A DNA stretch of 64,000 nt from contig CASDRK010000017.1 in assembly GCA_949283125.1 (NCBI GenBank), forward strand, positions 1 to 64,000, written 5' to 3'. Made by a program: the position numbers and the translations under genes. The notes under the pieces are model-generated. The model saw nothing but the letters and a program-made list of their open reading frames with translations, was not told where the DNA came from and made no database searches. The stretch comes from an uncultured Clostridia bacterium (lineage in GTDB: Bacteria; Bacillota; Clostridia; Christensenellales; Borkfalkiaceae). This document shows positions 19,901-34,900 of this stretch, one piece after another (position 1 is the stretch's first letter; the number at the start of each line of letters is the position of its first letter).

Positions 19901-22900
19901 GCTTGCGCTCACGCCCAGATTCGTCGTCTGCGACGAGCCCGTCTCCGCGCTCGACGTGTCCATTCAGGCGCAGATAATCAATCTGCTTAAGGACATGCAG
20001 GATAAGATGGGGCTCACCTATATATTTATTTCGCACGACCTGTCCGTTGTCGAACACATATCCGACAACGTCGGCGTAATGTACCTCGGCAGCATGGTGG
20101 AGTACGGCAGCACGGAAGATATTTTCGACAAGCCCATGCACCCCTATACCGAAGCTCTGTTTTCGGCAGTGCCCATACCCGACCCCGACAGGCATTCCAA
20201 GCGCATAATCCTGAGCGGCGACATCCCCAGTCCCATCAATGCGCCCTCCGGCTGCAAGTTCCATACAAGATGCAATCGCTGCATGGACATCTGCAAGGAG
20301 GTCGCGCCCGCGTTCAAAGATTACGGCAACGGGCACATGGTGGCATGTCACCTGTATTCGCAGGATTGATCACGGGAGCCCGAGTGAAGAACAAGCAAAA
20401 GCGACAAAAACCCGTATTCGTGGACGACGGCCGGACGATCGCCGACATGGACTGCGAAGCTATAACGGGATATAAGTCCAAGGAAGAGAGAAAGCGCCAT
20501 GAAGAGCTGCGCTCGCTCAACCTCTCCAAAAAGGAGAGGAGGGCGATATACTTTGGCGTGTTCAAATACTTCATGCCCTATTTTTTGTGCTTTCTCTTCG
20601 TGTTCGTGTCGCTGCTGGTCATAATGTATTTCGGCATGCGCGGCTGAAAGTTTTGCAATATAAGTTCTGATTATATCAGCTATAATCAAACGGCATACCC
20701 GATTTTTTTCAGCGCGGTTGCATATCTGTTTCCGCGGTGATAGAATAACCTTCGGGGGGCTCCGGCTCTCCGCAAAGCAAAAATTCCACGGAGGATTTTC
20801 ATGAAGAAGTTTTTAAGCGCAATCATGGCTGTGCTGCTCGTCTTCACCCTCGTTTTTGCCGCCGCCTGCGGCGACGACAACGGCGGTGGCGACAATACCG
20901 GCGGCGACGGCACGGCTACATATAACGTCATCGTCAAAACGCAGGGCGGTCAGCCCGTTGGCGACGTCACCGTGAATATGAGCAGCCCCAACGCCTCGCA
21001 CTCGAGGGACACGGGCGAAGATGGCATAGCCAAGTTCGAGAATATCGCGGCGGCCGAATACACCGTCACTGTGGATGACCTTCCCGTCGGCTGCACTCCG
21101 CAGAAGAATTCCTATCTCACCCACAAGTATTCCGAGGACGTCTCCGTAATACTCGAGACCGAGCTCATTCTCGATACGGCCCCTCAGGGCACGAGTTACG
21201 AAGAGGGCGACGTCATGTACGACTTTACCTTTACCGAGGTGGAGAGCGGCGAGCAATATTCTCTTTCGGAGCTGTTCGAGACCAAAGAGATGGTAATGCT
21301 CAATTTCTTCTTCAGCGCGTGCGGTCCCTGCCAGAATGAGTTCCCTGCGATGATAGAAGCGTACGAAAAGTACAAAAACGACGTCGCGATAATTTCCATC
21401 GATCCCATCGACGGAGAAGAGGGTACTCTGGCCGCGAAGAAATCTTTCCATTTGCCTTTCTATGTCGTCTCCGACCAGTCGAGGGATATAGTTACGCAGT
21501 TCTTTAATGTGTCCTCTTATCCCACGAACGTCATCATTGACCGCTTCGGCGTCATAACCATGATAGACACGGGCGGCATATTCGACTCCGACATCTTCAG
21601 CGAGTGGTTTGAAAGCCACACCGGCGACGATTATGTTCAGGATATAGGCAATGAGTTCGAACTCATCCTTCCCACGGTCGAAAATCCCGACGTCAAGGAT
21701 ATAGCGGCTGCTCTCAACAACAATGTTTCGTTTGAGTACGCCTGGGACTACACCAGCGAATACAACTGGCCGTTCGTTATTGATACCGTCGACGGCGAGA
21801 GGGTTGTAAAAAGCTCCAACGCCGGCGCAAGAAGCAGCTGGGCATATATGGTCTGCAGCTTCAATGCGGCCGTCGATTCCGTAGTGGCCTTTGACGTGAT
21901 GACCAGCACCGAAGCCGGGTGCGACATATTCTATGTCTTTCTGGACGGCGAGATCATTTACGAATATTCGGGCAGGGACAAGGGCTGGCAGACCTGCTAT
22001 GCCTATGTCGGCGACGGGTTCGACCATGAATTTACGTTTGCATACGTAAAGGATATGTCCGGCAACGCCGGCGACGACACCGTATATCTTAAAAACATGC
22101 GCGTCACCAACGTGCAGGAGCTGGTGGATAAAAACGTTACTATAAACGTTTTGCGTCAGGCCGCCACCAACCTCAACGCGGAGGAGGAGCGCTACGAAAC
22201 CTTCATAACCCCCGTATATAACGAGGAGGACGGATTCTATCACGTGGGCAGCAAGGACGGCCCCTTTCTGCTTGCGGACATAACCTCCGATACGCAGTGG
22301 GGCTACTCCATATTCGATCAGGCCTACGACGCGGCCAGAGACCCCGACGTTCAGTTGGGCGATCCCGAATATAAGCTTGTTGAATATTACAACCTCATTC
22401 AGGAATATACATTCTACGAAAATTTCCTCAGCTCTACCCAGTCGGTGGACAAGAGCGTTGTTTCGCAGGAACTCAAGAATGCGCTCGTAGACATCGTGTC
22501 CGCTCTCGGCAACGACGATCAGAGCGATAACGAGACCGAATGGCTGGAGATCTGCCGCTATTATCAGCAGTACGGCGCCGAAGGCCAACCCAAAATCAGC
22601 GAAAACCCCATTTCCGGCTCAACGCTCAAATATGCGGTTGAATTCAACGGCACTGCCAATACGGAAAATTATCACGTCGATGCCATTCCCAAAACCCCCC
22701 GCGGAATGTTCTTTGTTTTCCGTCCCGAACAGGACGGCGTTTACGCCATCACAACGGACAATATAGAAGTTTCCAGCGCTTGCGGCACGGTGCTCTGGCA
22801 GTTTGCTTACACGTCCGAAGACATCGCCGATCCCGATTTCAACGTGCTTGACCAAAACCCCGCGGTCTACAGGGAAACCGAAAGCGACAGCTACGGCAAC

Positions 22901-25900
22901 CTTCTCTGCATTACCGACAGGCTTATCGCCGGCGAGTATTATTATTTCTCCGTCGCGCTCGACAATCCCAGCATGGTCGGCACCTTCGACCTCAGCATTG
23001 CCAAGTACGACGGCACGTCCGTGGTCAGGCCCGTATCCGAACAGATATATGTCGGCACCGGCTCGGACGACGCGCACCTGCCCACCTATGTCGAAGTCAG
23101 CTACAGCGCCGCCGACGACGTCTACTATGCGTATGACGACGGCGACAATATCGGCCCCGTATGGATTGCAATGAACACCCAGTCCGGCCTGTGGGGCGGC
23201 ACGCTTTCGCACTGGATAAACGGCATAAAGGCCTCTGAAGGCGACGAAACTCTGTACAAGATGTTCGATCTTTCCGATGACGGATATTTTGCTACTACTG
23301 TCGGAAAGGATACCTTTGAAAGCATCGTGCCCGAAGATATGCGCATAGATCTGACTGCGGAGATGCAGGAGTATGAAGAGAGCGCCGTCGACGGCTATGT
23401 ACAGGCCAACGCCAGAATTGTTGAAATTCTGTCTGTGGTCGGACTGCTGCAGGGCAACTTCGACGAAGACAGCTGGATGGCATGGGCATACTACTTTGAA
23501 CAGGTTGCCTGACGGTTTAAACAAATAAGTTCTGCGGCGGAATTATCCGCCGCAGAAATCAAAAATAACAGGAGATATAGCTATGACTAAAAAGATAAAA
23601 GCCATATTCATGCTGTGCATGGCGCTTTGCGTGGCTGCGTTTGCCGTGGCGTTCGCCGCGTGCGACGACGGTAACGGCGGCGATTCTTCCGCAACTTACG
23701 AAGGAGTTTACACTTTTATCATCGAGGACGAGGATGGCAATCCCCTTGCCAACGTAATGGTACAGTCCTGCATAGACACCGACTGCAGAGTGGGCACAAG
23801 CAATGCTCAGGGCGTCGCCACCATCGCATATGACGAGCCCGTCGAAGCCCATGTAAACCTTCTTTCGGACGGCGGAACGGGTCTTTCGTTTGAAGATTTC
23901 AACATCAACAAAACGCAGTTCGAGTACACTATCGTAATGAAGTGATATAAACATATAGCCGTGGCGGCAAGTTTCCGCCACGGCTATATGTTTCCGGCAA
24001 TAAATAAGCGGACATTCTTTTCATTGAGAAGAGAATGTCCGCTTTTGCATCTGCATGTCTGTCACAGCAGAGCCGTTATCATCTGCAGCAATTCGTCGTA
24101 AGTCACCGAACCCATCACCTTGTTTGTTATCTTTCCCTGCGCGTCTAAAATTATTGTTATGGGGTACGAGGCGTTGCCGCCCATGTCGGTATATACGTTG
24201 TTTCCGGTGGACTGTACGCTGTCCTGCGCAAAAATTATGTTGTCGCTCCAACCCTCGTCGTCTATGAACTGCTCTATGTCCTTGTTTGTTTCTCGGATCA
24301 CGGAGTGTATGGCAACAACGGCTACGCTGTCCGGATAGGAATCGGCTATTGCGCTGAAGTACGGCAATTCCTTAACGCACGGACCGCACCATGTTCCCCA
24401 GAAGTTCAGAACGGTAACTTTTCCGCGGGTGTCTTCAACGGAGTAAGTGGGGTTTTCCTCGCCTATCGTCTCTATGGTGAACGTAGTGCATACGTCGCCG
24501 ACGCGGTTTATTTCCGTCACCCTTACGGCGGCTTCAGCGTCGAAGAAGTTGTAGTACACTATTGCTCCCGTCAGCAGTGCGGCCGCGGTTGCGCATGCCG
24601 TTATTTCAAGCGCCTTTTTGCCCTTTGCGCCTATGCGGGGACGGGGTATCCTGCGCATGGGCAGTGCGGCGGCCGCGGCGGGCGTCGCGGCGGCGGGAGA
24701 AGAGGGGGTGCCCTCTATCGCCATCATATCCGCCATGTCGGCGGAAATTTCCTGCACGGGCGCCGTCTGCGAAGCGGGCAGAGGTTTTACAAAATTAGTC
24801 AGCGGAACTTTTACCGCAAGCTCGCTCTCCGTATCGTTCGCCTTGACAAATATCGACGAGCCCTTCCATACGATAGCCTTTGTGGGGCAGACGGCTATGC
24901 ACTCGCCGCAGTTTATGCACTCGTGGTCGCCCACCTTTCTGATGTCCATTTTGCAGTGAGCCACGCACAGTCCGCAGTCCACGCATTTATCTTTTTCCAC
25001 CTTAACGCCCAGCAGAGCAAGCTTGTTGAAGAATCCGTATATGGCGCCGAGCGGACACAGAAAGCGGCAGAACGGACGGTACATGAACACGCTTGCAAGC
25101 AGTATTATCACCAGCACAGCGAACTTCCATGTAAACAGACCGCCGAGCATGGGGAACATGTCTGCGTTGAGCGGATTGAGCAGCAGGAGTATGGCTCCGC
25201 CGAGCGTTCCGGAAGGGCAGATATATTTGCAGAAGCCGGGCACGGGCACGCTCTGCAACATAAACGCGAGAGGAACGGCTATTACAAGCACGACGAGTAT
25301 AACGTACTTCAGGTACGAAAGTATGCGCGTAATCCTGTTCTTTTTCAGTTTTGGCGTCTTTATCTTGTATAAAAGGTCCTGTAAAAGACCGGTGGGGCAC
25401 AAAAACCCGCAAATGGTTCGGCCCAGCATCATCCCGAACAGCGCAAGTATGCCTATTATGTACACAGGAGTCTTTGTGTTTGAGCCCGCCAGCGCGTTCT
25501 GAAGCGCGCCGAGGGGGCATGCGCCCACCGTGCTCGGGCAGGAATAGCAGTTGAGTCCGGGAACGCATGCGTTCTTTGTGGAGCCGGTGTATATCAGGCC
25601 CGAAAACAGTCCTTTGATGTTGGCGTTGGTCAGCAGCGCCGCGTAGAGCTGAATTATTCTGCGGCGTGTGGGTGCGTGATTTTTGCACCACAGGCCGATC
25701 TTTTTAAAAAAATTGCCTATATTTGTCAATGCCTGTTTCATATCAGCCCAATCCTATGCATTCGGTACAAATTGCAACCGCCTTCGCAAGCACGTCGGAC
25801 ATGCCTCCGTTGTGTACGCCGGCTATTATCAGAGCTATCGCCGCGCATATCAGCAATATCCTCGCTCCGAGCAGAACGTAGGGGGAGTTCATCGCGGCCG

Positions 25901-28900
25901 CGATTTTGCCCGGTTCCCGCGCGGGCGAGTTGTCCCTGCCGCCCAGCGCCAGCATTCTTTTGGCTTCGGGCAGTATTCTTTTTGCCGAAACCGCGTCGAA
26001 TATCGCCGCCCCGCAACATACGACGAATGCGACCGCCACGCACGGAAGCACGCTGCGCGCCAGCCCGAGCACGGCCTCGTTGGGTTCGTCGGGGTAGCCG
26101 TTCAGATTGAACGTGAAATACGCCGCAATGCCTGCGCACACAAGGCAGGCGGCAAGGCAGCTTATCCACACGATGCGCCGTATCCTTTCTTCGCGCGCAA
26201 CTGCGGCCGCCGCCTCGGCAAAGCCCTCGTTTTCGCTCTGTCTGGCCGAAAGGTTTACAATCCTTGCCACGTCGGCACGCTCGTCGGGCAGGCGCTTAAG
26301 TTTATGCTTTGCGGGCGGCAGGACCATCCACAATATTCCGCCCGCGGCCACTGCGGCCACCCAAATCCAGAATGGCGCGGCTATGTGGGCGCATCGTTCC
26401 GCAACCAGTTCGCGGCTGTACCCTTCGCCGGCGTAATATATGTCTGCCGCCTGCGCCATGAACAGTATTCCCACCGCCAGTGTAAGCACGGCAAGGGAAA
26501 TCCCGTACCAGAAGTGCAGCCGCCTTATGGCCGTATCGGTCATGTCAAGTGCCTCCGTAAGTCGTAAATTTATGCATTTATAAATCAATTATACGCAGCG
26601 GCGGGGCGGCTGTCAAGCTATTGCAATTCAATAGCGCGCGCATGCGCGCGACATATTATTCCATATACCGCGCCAATGTGCCTTCAATCGCTTGACATAG
26701 CCGGCCGTGCGGCGTATGCTGATGATATGGAAAGAAAGATATACGAAGGATGCATAGCCGTGCTCAGGGACGAACTGGTCCCGGCAATGGGCTGTACCGA
26801 ACCTGTAGCCGTGGCCTATGCCGCGGCTCTTGCGCGCGCCGCTCTGGGCGCTCTGCCCGAAAAGGTGAACGTGGCCGTCAGCGGCAACATACTCAAAAAC
26901 GTAAAGAGCGTAATAGTGCCCAACACCGCGGGCATGCGCGGCATACCCGCGGCTGTGGCGGCAGGCATCGTCGCCGGCGATGAAAATCTCAAACTCGAAG
27001 TCGTGTCGCGCATTGACGACGACGACCGCCGCGAGATAGCGCGCTATCTCGCGGGCGACCGCATTTCGGTCGAGCAGTCCTCCGGGGACTGCGTTTTCGA
27101 TATCGGCATAACCGTCAGCCGCGGCGACGAAAGCGCGTATGTGCGCATAACGGGCAGTCACACAAACGTTGTCCGCATCGAAAAGTGCGGACAGGTCGTC
27201 TTCGACAAGCGCTCGTCCGACGACGTGACGGGCGGGCTCGATTTATTCAAGGCGGAACTTACCGTAAAAGATATTGTGGAATTTGCCGACTGCGTCGACC
27301 TTTCCGAGGTGGAGGAACTGCTCGACCGTCAGATCTCGTACAATACGGCCATAGCCGAGGAAGGACTTAAAAACGACTACGGCGCGCGAGTTGGCAAGAT
27401 ACTCATAGACGCGTTCGGCAGCGACGTGCACAACCTTGCCAAGGCTACCGCGGCGGCCGGTTCGGACGCGAGAATGAACGGCTGCGAACTGCCGGTCGTC
27501 ATCGTGTCCGGCAGCGGAAATCAGGGCATGACGGCTTCGCTTCCCGTCATCGTGTATGCAAAACATATGGGCGCCCCGCGCGAAAGGCTGCTGCGCGCGC
27601 TTATAGTGTCCGACCTCGTCACCGTGCACCTGAAGGCCGGCATAGGCTGCCTGTCAGCATATTGCGGGGCCGTCAGCGCGGGTTGCGGCGCGGGCGCCGG
27701 CATCTGCTATCTGCGCGGCGGCGATTTCGACAGGGTCGCCCACACCGTCGTCAACGCGCTGGCCATCGAGTCGGGCGTGATATGCGACGGCGCAAAGTCG
27801 AGCTGTGCGGCAAAGGTGGCTTCGGCAGTGGAGGCCGGGCTTGTCGGGCTGGAGATGAACGAGCGGGGCAGCGAGTTTCTCGGCGGCGACGGAATTCTGG
27901 TCAAGGGCGTGGAAAACACGATACGCAACGTCGGCGAGCTTGCGCGCGTCGGAATGAAGGAGACGGACGAAGAGATCATACGTCTCATGATAAAGAACAT
28001 CAGATAGCGCGCAATAGAACGGCGCGCCGGCCGGCATGTTGTTTTGTGTGCGGCACGCCCGCCTTTAAATGATTGACAAGCGGCGCGCAGATTGTGTATA
28101 ATAATTCATGCTGATTTATAATTCCGCAATCAATCAAGTTACTATTTTCGGAGGATTACATAACGATGAAAAAATTCGCATTGCTCGCGGCTTCGCTTGC
28201 GGCTCTCGGTCTCGGCGTGTTCTGCGCCTGCGGCGGCGACGATACACCGCCCGATGACGGCGGCAACACTCCACCCATAGATCAGGAAGAGCCCGAAACC
28301 GATCCCGGCGTTTTTGGCGACACCGTATGGGTAAGCAGCGACGGCAAGCTCGATCTCGAGGCCGGCACGTTTGAAGGCGCGCAGTCTTTTGAGATAACCT
28401 CGGTCACCGGTTCGCTCGGCGACACCGTGATAGCCTGCAAGGTCGACGGAGCGGATTACACTCTTTCGCTCAACGAAAACGGCGCTCTCGAAATGTGCGC
28501 CGCAGGCAGCAGCGAAGTCAGCCGCACATTCCTTGCGGATGCTTCAGCATTTGCCGGCGCATGGTATAACGAAGCCGAATCTTCCAGTTATTTCGTAATT
28601 TCTTCCATTCCCGACGAGGACGGCTACTTCAGCTGGAGGCGTTGCAATCTCGTCGGCGTCACCACGCAGGAACCCGTCCGCGCCGTTACGGTGTTTGAAG
28701 TTTACGAAAGCGGCGATGCGGGCATGTCGTTCAACGTGCTCGACGAGAATTATTCTTACTATTTTTCCGGCGGTTACGTCTATATGACCGACGGCACCGC
28801 GCTGGGCACCAATCAGGTCAACGTCTATACGGGCGTATTTGAATCCGTGTATATCGACGGCGATGAAAATCAGATACTCGTCGACGCCACGGGCAATACC

Positions 28901-31900
28901 GTCACTATAGATAACACCATGATAGTCAGCACCTCCGGCTTCGGCTTGCTCGGCGGCGGCATATGGTTTGAGTACAACGGAGAGGAGCAGGCTATCGTCT
29001 ACATGAACGAGGGCGTGTTCCTGATGTCCGAAAGCTCCGTTAAGGCGCTTGCGCCCTACGACGAGCAGTGGTTGAGCGGCGACGAGACGGACGAAGGCGC
29101 CTGGTCGGATTCAAACAACACTTTCTCCGCGTCGTTTGCCGACGACGAACAGATAGAGTTCGAGGGCAAAACATATCCCCTCGTCAAGTCCATCGACGGC
29201 GGCGACCTTATATATACGTTTACCGTAACGCAGGGCAACAGTTCCAACGACATTGTGATAAGACCGGTGGAAGGCGAGTCCGACGTTTTGAGTCTTGAAA
29301 CAAACATCTCCATGTATTCCGGCTACTGGTTCCGCGATACGGCCAAGCAGGAATTTATCGGTACGTTTACAAGCAATGCCGAAGATATAATCATCGGTGA
29401 AGATTATTATGTCGATCTCGTCATGCACGAGGTTGGAGAGGAGGATTCTCACGGCGGCGGCCCCGGCGTGTTCGCTTATCTGCCCGAGCTCGGCACGATC
29501 GCGATAAACTATCGTCCTCTTGGTGAATCGGGTACGGTTTCTTTGAACCTTGCCATGGTCAATCAGCTGGGCATCTATTGGGCGCTTGCGGGCGCAAACG
29601 GACAGTATGCCGTATATGCCACATATCTGAGCGCGGAATATGAGCAGACTGCCATAAAGGAAGTAACCGAAGCTTACGGCGCCGATGAAAACGACTACTT
29701 CACCACCGGCGGCACCGATCCCGACACAATGTCCTTTGATTTTGACAACGGCATTGTCACATTGAACAAAACCAACAGGTATTACTTCTCGTGGGGATAC
29801 GGCTATGTCCGCAGTCAGGAAGAACCCGAACTCTATCTTGAGATCAACGGCGAAAACGAAGGCACAGAATCCAACTACAGTTACGAAAGATACGTGCTCT
29901 TCCCCTCGGCCGACGGGCTTACGGCAAACTTCTCCACGGTCACGGTAGACCTCAACGAAGGCACGGCGGAGGAGTCCGACAAGTCTGAAACTTTCTATAT
30001 GGCGGACAGCACTTTCAACGAGCTGTGCGGGCTTGAGTTTGTCTACAGCGGCAAGTTTGTCGATGAAAAGTTCTCGATAACTGCCGACGGCGCTCTCAAT
30101 ATTCCCGTGTACGGCGACGGGGATTCCGCAACGCTCATAGTTGTTCAGCCCTGCGATTATACAATTGTCCTCTCAACGTCCGGCGGCAGGGAGATAATCA
30201 CGCTCACATATAAGTACAACGGCGAAACGCACAGGATAGTGATCACTGACAGAACATATGCGTCTCTCGGCGAACGCGACTTCTGTGTCGCAGGTTACGC
30301 TTCCGTAGTAGGCGTCTACGGCAGGGAGGGCGAAGGTTGGCTTACGCTCAATGCCGACGGAACCATCCTCTTTGCCGACGACAGCCCCGCGGAGGTGCGC
30401 AGCATACTTGTCGAAGACGGCGGCGTTACGATACAGTACAGGCACCGCGGAGAAACGTGCATGGCGGTGTTTGCCGCAGATAAGGTCACGGTTTCCGGCT
30501 CGTACTTCCAGGAAAACGACGGCGAGTTTGCAAGGCTCGGTCTCTACACGCCCGAAAAGTTTGTCGGCACTTACGAAATCGGCGGAGCAAAGTTGGTCAT
30601 AACTTCGGTTGTCGAGGGCATAAACGAGCAGGTTTCGCTTGTAGCCAAAGTAAACGGCGTTACCCGCCCCATCACCTATGCCTTTGAGGGCGGCAATCAG
30701 GTCTTGTCGTTCTCCTATGCAGGCCCCGGCGGCAGCGCCACCTATAAGCTCACTCTTGACGGCGACAAGATAACCGTATCGTCCGGTTCGGCGTCTGCGG
30801 AAAAGTCCGCGGCTTCATGGACGTACTCCGATTTCGTTCTTACTTCTGCAGAGGAGCTTGACGGGGGTATGCTGAACTGCACCGTCAAGGACGGAGCGCC
30901 CGTGTTTACTTTCACGGCAGACGGGCATAGCGAAGGGGCTTTGGCTTCATCCTATGTCGTAGCTGTTTCCTCCGACGGAACAGAGATGCTCGATTTAACG
31001 TTCGGTTCGGTAGTCGTCCGCGTGACGGCTTCGGGCGGCGCGGTGTCGGCGGAAGTGCTCTGACATGGCAACAAATATATTTGAATTGTCGATTTAATTG
31101 CGGGCCGCAGACGGCGGCTTAAAAACAAGGCTTCTGCCCGGATAGAGCAGAAGCCTTGTTAAGTAAATGAAGGACGTCATTTACAAAATTTTATCCGATA
31201 ATATAAATAACGGTTAAGCTCATGAATAATTTATTAAATCAACTGAATTCCGCGGCGCAACCTGTAAACAAACCGGACAACTTGCCGGAAGGATTGGTTA
31301 TTGCCGTAATGATCTTTATCGGCGTGATAATTGTAATAACATTGATAATGTTAGTATTAAATCACAAATTCAGAGGTAAAATCGGGACTCCGCATAATGT
31401 TGCCGTCAACAATTCAACAGACGAAGAAAATAAGCAGACCATCGCCGTCAGATGTCCGCGTTGCGGAAGTTTACATATAGAATTCGTTACCGAATACCAT
31501 AAGTGCGTCTGGTTGCGATTAATTGCTTCCGCTCTTATCATACTTATAGGAATATTTGCCATAAGCTATCTGGCTGATACTATACTCGGCATAGAAGATA
31601 AGGGAGATATGATATTGCTGATTTTTACAACTATGTCATACTTGCTTATTCAGGTTGCAGTTTATTATACGGAAAGCAAAACTCACGTTCAGGGCATATG
31701 TCGCGACTGCGGCAACATCTGGCTTTTAAATTAATATTCACGGCAAAATTGTCTGTAAGCGGCTGAAAGCAAAATTGAAAGCCAGAATAGCGCGGATGGT
31801 TCGGGCAAAATAAATTTGAGCAATGGAAAAACCGGGTATGGCGGATAGCCCGGGTGTGGTTAAGAGAAGCAACTGTCTCGTTCGGAAAGGGCGGGCGGTT

Positions 31901-34900
31901 GCTTTTTTGCAGACAGCGCAATTGCGTGAATTGCGGAAAGAAAAAAGGAAGGCAAACTCAATTTGCCTTCCTTTAAACATGGTTGAGGTGACGGGACTTG
32001 AAGCTTGGAAATTTACCAAAAATAGGCGAATTTTGAGCCATTTCAGAGCAAAAACAGCCTATTTTTGCGCCTTCACACTCCCTTGTCCCCAATTGCCCAA
32101 CATATAAAGTCCGTAAAATGTCTTTTGGAAGTCCGCCTTTGTGCGGGCTTTCTTTTTCTTAACCTAATTGCTGTCGCACGTAAATCAACGCACAGGGCCT
32201 TTACAATTATTTTGTCGTAATATACTGTTGACAAAATCGAACATGTACGCTATAATGTACATAGAGTATAAGAGGAGGTGAATCTGAATGTCTATAACAA
32301 ATGCAACAACGCTCAGGAAGAATTTGTTCGGCTATCTGGATGCCGCTGCCGCAAACGATGAAAAGATAATAGTCACCACTAAAAATGGCGCGGTTGCCAT
32401 AGTAAGCGAAGAGTATTTGCGTAGCTTGGAGGAGACGTGCTATATTAGCGGGATCCCCGGCTTAAGCGAATCTATTGTAGAAGGCCTTAAAACGCCTGTT
32501 TCTGATTGCGTTGAGATTGACTGGAAGGATGAGCTGAAATGAGCTATAAAATAGTTTTTACAAAGCAGGCGGCGAAAGATTTTCAGAATATCCTTTCCAG
32601 CCCACTTAAAAGCAAGGTTGCACGGCTTTTAAGTGTTCTTGAAACTGACCCGCAGCAACCGCCATATGAGAAGTTGGTTGGTGACCTTGCCGGAGCATAT
32701 TCAAGGCGAATCAATTTGCAGCACCGCCTTGTGTACCGTATAGATGAAGAAATTAAAACGGTGGTGGTGTTGAGAATGTGGACTCATTACGGTGACAATT
32801 TAATTCAGGAAAGCCCGCTTTATGCGGGCTTTCCCCATTTATCAGCTGCAGGCGCGCGAGCGCCTGATATAATAAATCTCAAGTTTGCCGCAGCGGAGCA
32901 GGGCGCAGAATCGGCCGGCCGGCAAACTTCCGCATATCCCGCAGCGGCGCAGGCCACGGCGGGGCAAAAGAAAAAAGAGCATTTTCTTTTTTCTTTTTAT
33001 ACATCTTTATATAACATATAGTATAACGTTGCGGAAAATGCACAACAAGTGCCGAGAACCGGCGCGGCCGCGTTCGGGAACTGCCGCAGAATAATTTATA
33101 AATCGTACTGTTCATGCAAAACAAAGGCGGCGGGCGGAAATTGCAATTTCCGCCCGCCGCTTTCACGGTGTATTTTGGTTGAAAAAATCAAAAATATATG
33201 CTCCGGACAACGACTATAAGCGCAGACGTCGCTGCGCTTGAAATACTATGCTATTTTATGTACCGCTCCGGTTCTTCCGGCAGTTCTCCGGGCGGGGCCA
33301 CAGCGCGCATTGCCGCGCGGATCTCTTCGCGAACCGCGTCGAACTCTTCCCCGATGGCGAGCTCTGCCGCGGAATCTCCTGCCGATATCGCCCTGAACAG
33401 CCCGGCCTTGAGTTCTTTATATTTCCGCTTAATGCTTTGGTAGTGCTCATCGTCTTTGAGCGCGCGCTCGAGCCTTGCCACTTTCTGTTCGTCGGACAGC
33501 GGGGAAGAGGTGGCAAGGGCATACTTGTTGTCGCGCGGTTCCGGAGCGCGTCTGCGGCCGGCTTTGGCTCTGAATATGCTTTTGGCCTTGCGCACTTCGG
33601 CGTGCTCTTGAAGAACGCTTTCAATTTTCTTTATTTTGCGGAGCAGTTCGCCGTTGAGCTCGTAGCCCGTCCGGCGCGCCTTGCTGTTGCCGAAGCCGGG
33701 GGCAACTATACTGTTCCCTGCGGTATCTTCGGACACGGATTTAATGTAGATGGCTTTAGTCGCGGCGAGCTCGCTTATGACGTCGTGAGCGGTGGAGAGC
33801 GGCACGTTCAGAAGCTTTGCCACGCGGCGCACGCCGCCGATGAACGGTTTGGGATTGTTCCCGCCGCGCAGATAGTGAGTAATAATTTCTGCCAGAAGAC
33901 ACGCGGCGTTTTTGGTAAGCTTTTTGACGGCGCCGCCGAGGTCGAGCTTGTCATTGAACAGAAATGAGTAGACGCGCACCTTTTCGCGACTGCTGAACGT
34001 GCGCTCTATGGCGTAGACGGACTGTGCCTTTTGAGAGATAAAGCCCTGATCTTTCAGTTCCTTGAGGTTGTGGCAGACGGCGCCGCCGCACAGGCCGAGC
34101 GCCGAGGAAAAATCTGCATAGGAGATCCTGTCGGCGTCGTCGTACATGGCGTGGCGCGCGTTGATGAAGGCGAGCATGGCAATGCTGTTGGCGCTCAGTC
34201 GCGGCGCGCCCGCCGGCACGAAATTGCACGCGCCGTACTTGGCGTGCTTGTCCACTTTTGCAAAATATGCCCGGGGGACGTCTATGTAGCATGTATTAAG
34301 TTGTTCGCTCATAGTTTTCCTCCTTTTCAGACAGTTCGTCATTTATGCGTTTAAATATTTTTGACGCCGAAGCGGCCGGTGTGGCGGTGTCTGGGTGCGC
34401 AGTCAGGACAGTAGCAGCGTTTGTAATCGCGCGAAATGCCCCACCCCGCAGCCTTGGCTGCAAGTATGCTCTTAAAGCGTTCAATCGTGCGGCAGTCTTC
34501 GCAGATATAGTTTCTGCCGTCTTCGTAAATTATCCGGCTTATCATAAATACCTCCTGCGCCTAAAATCGCCTTTATATGGCTTAATGGTCGCATAGCGTG
34601 CAACCATTCTGAATATGCGGAAGGGCTACGCCCTTACCCCATATTAATTATAACTTCAAATCAATTTTGCGCCGTTCCTTTTCGTTCGTGCGACAGGCGC
34701 AGCAGGCGTCGCTCTGTCTGCGCCTGCCGCACTGCCCATCAATCCACGGCACAAAATTAGCTATTAAGAAGTGATAACTGCCCCGGCACCTGTGCCGCCG
34801 CGTTATTCTTTTTACTCCACGTTTGCTCCGACAGCTCTGATGCAGCGGCTTGCGCACTCTGCTCAGACTGTTGCTGTGCCCGTTCCGCAGATTCCGCTGC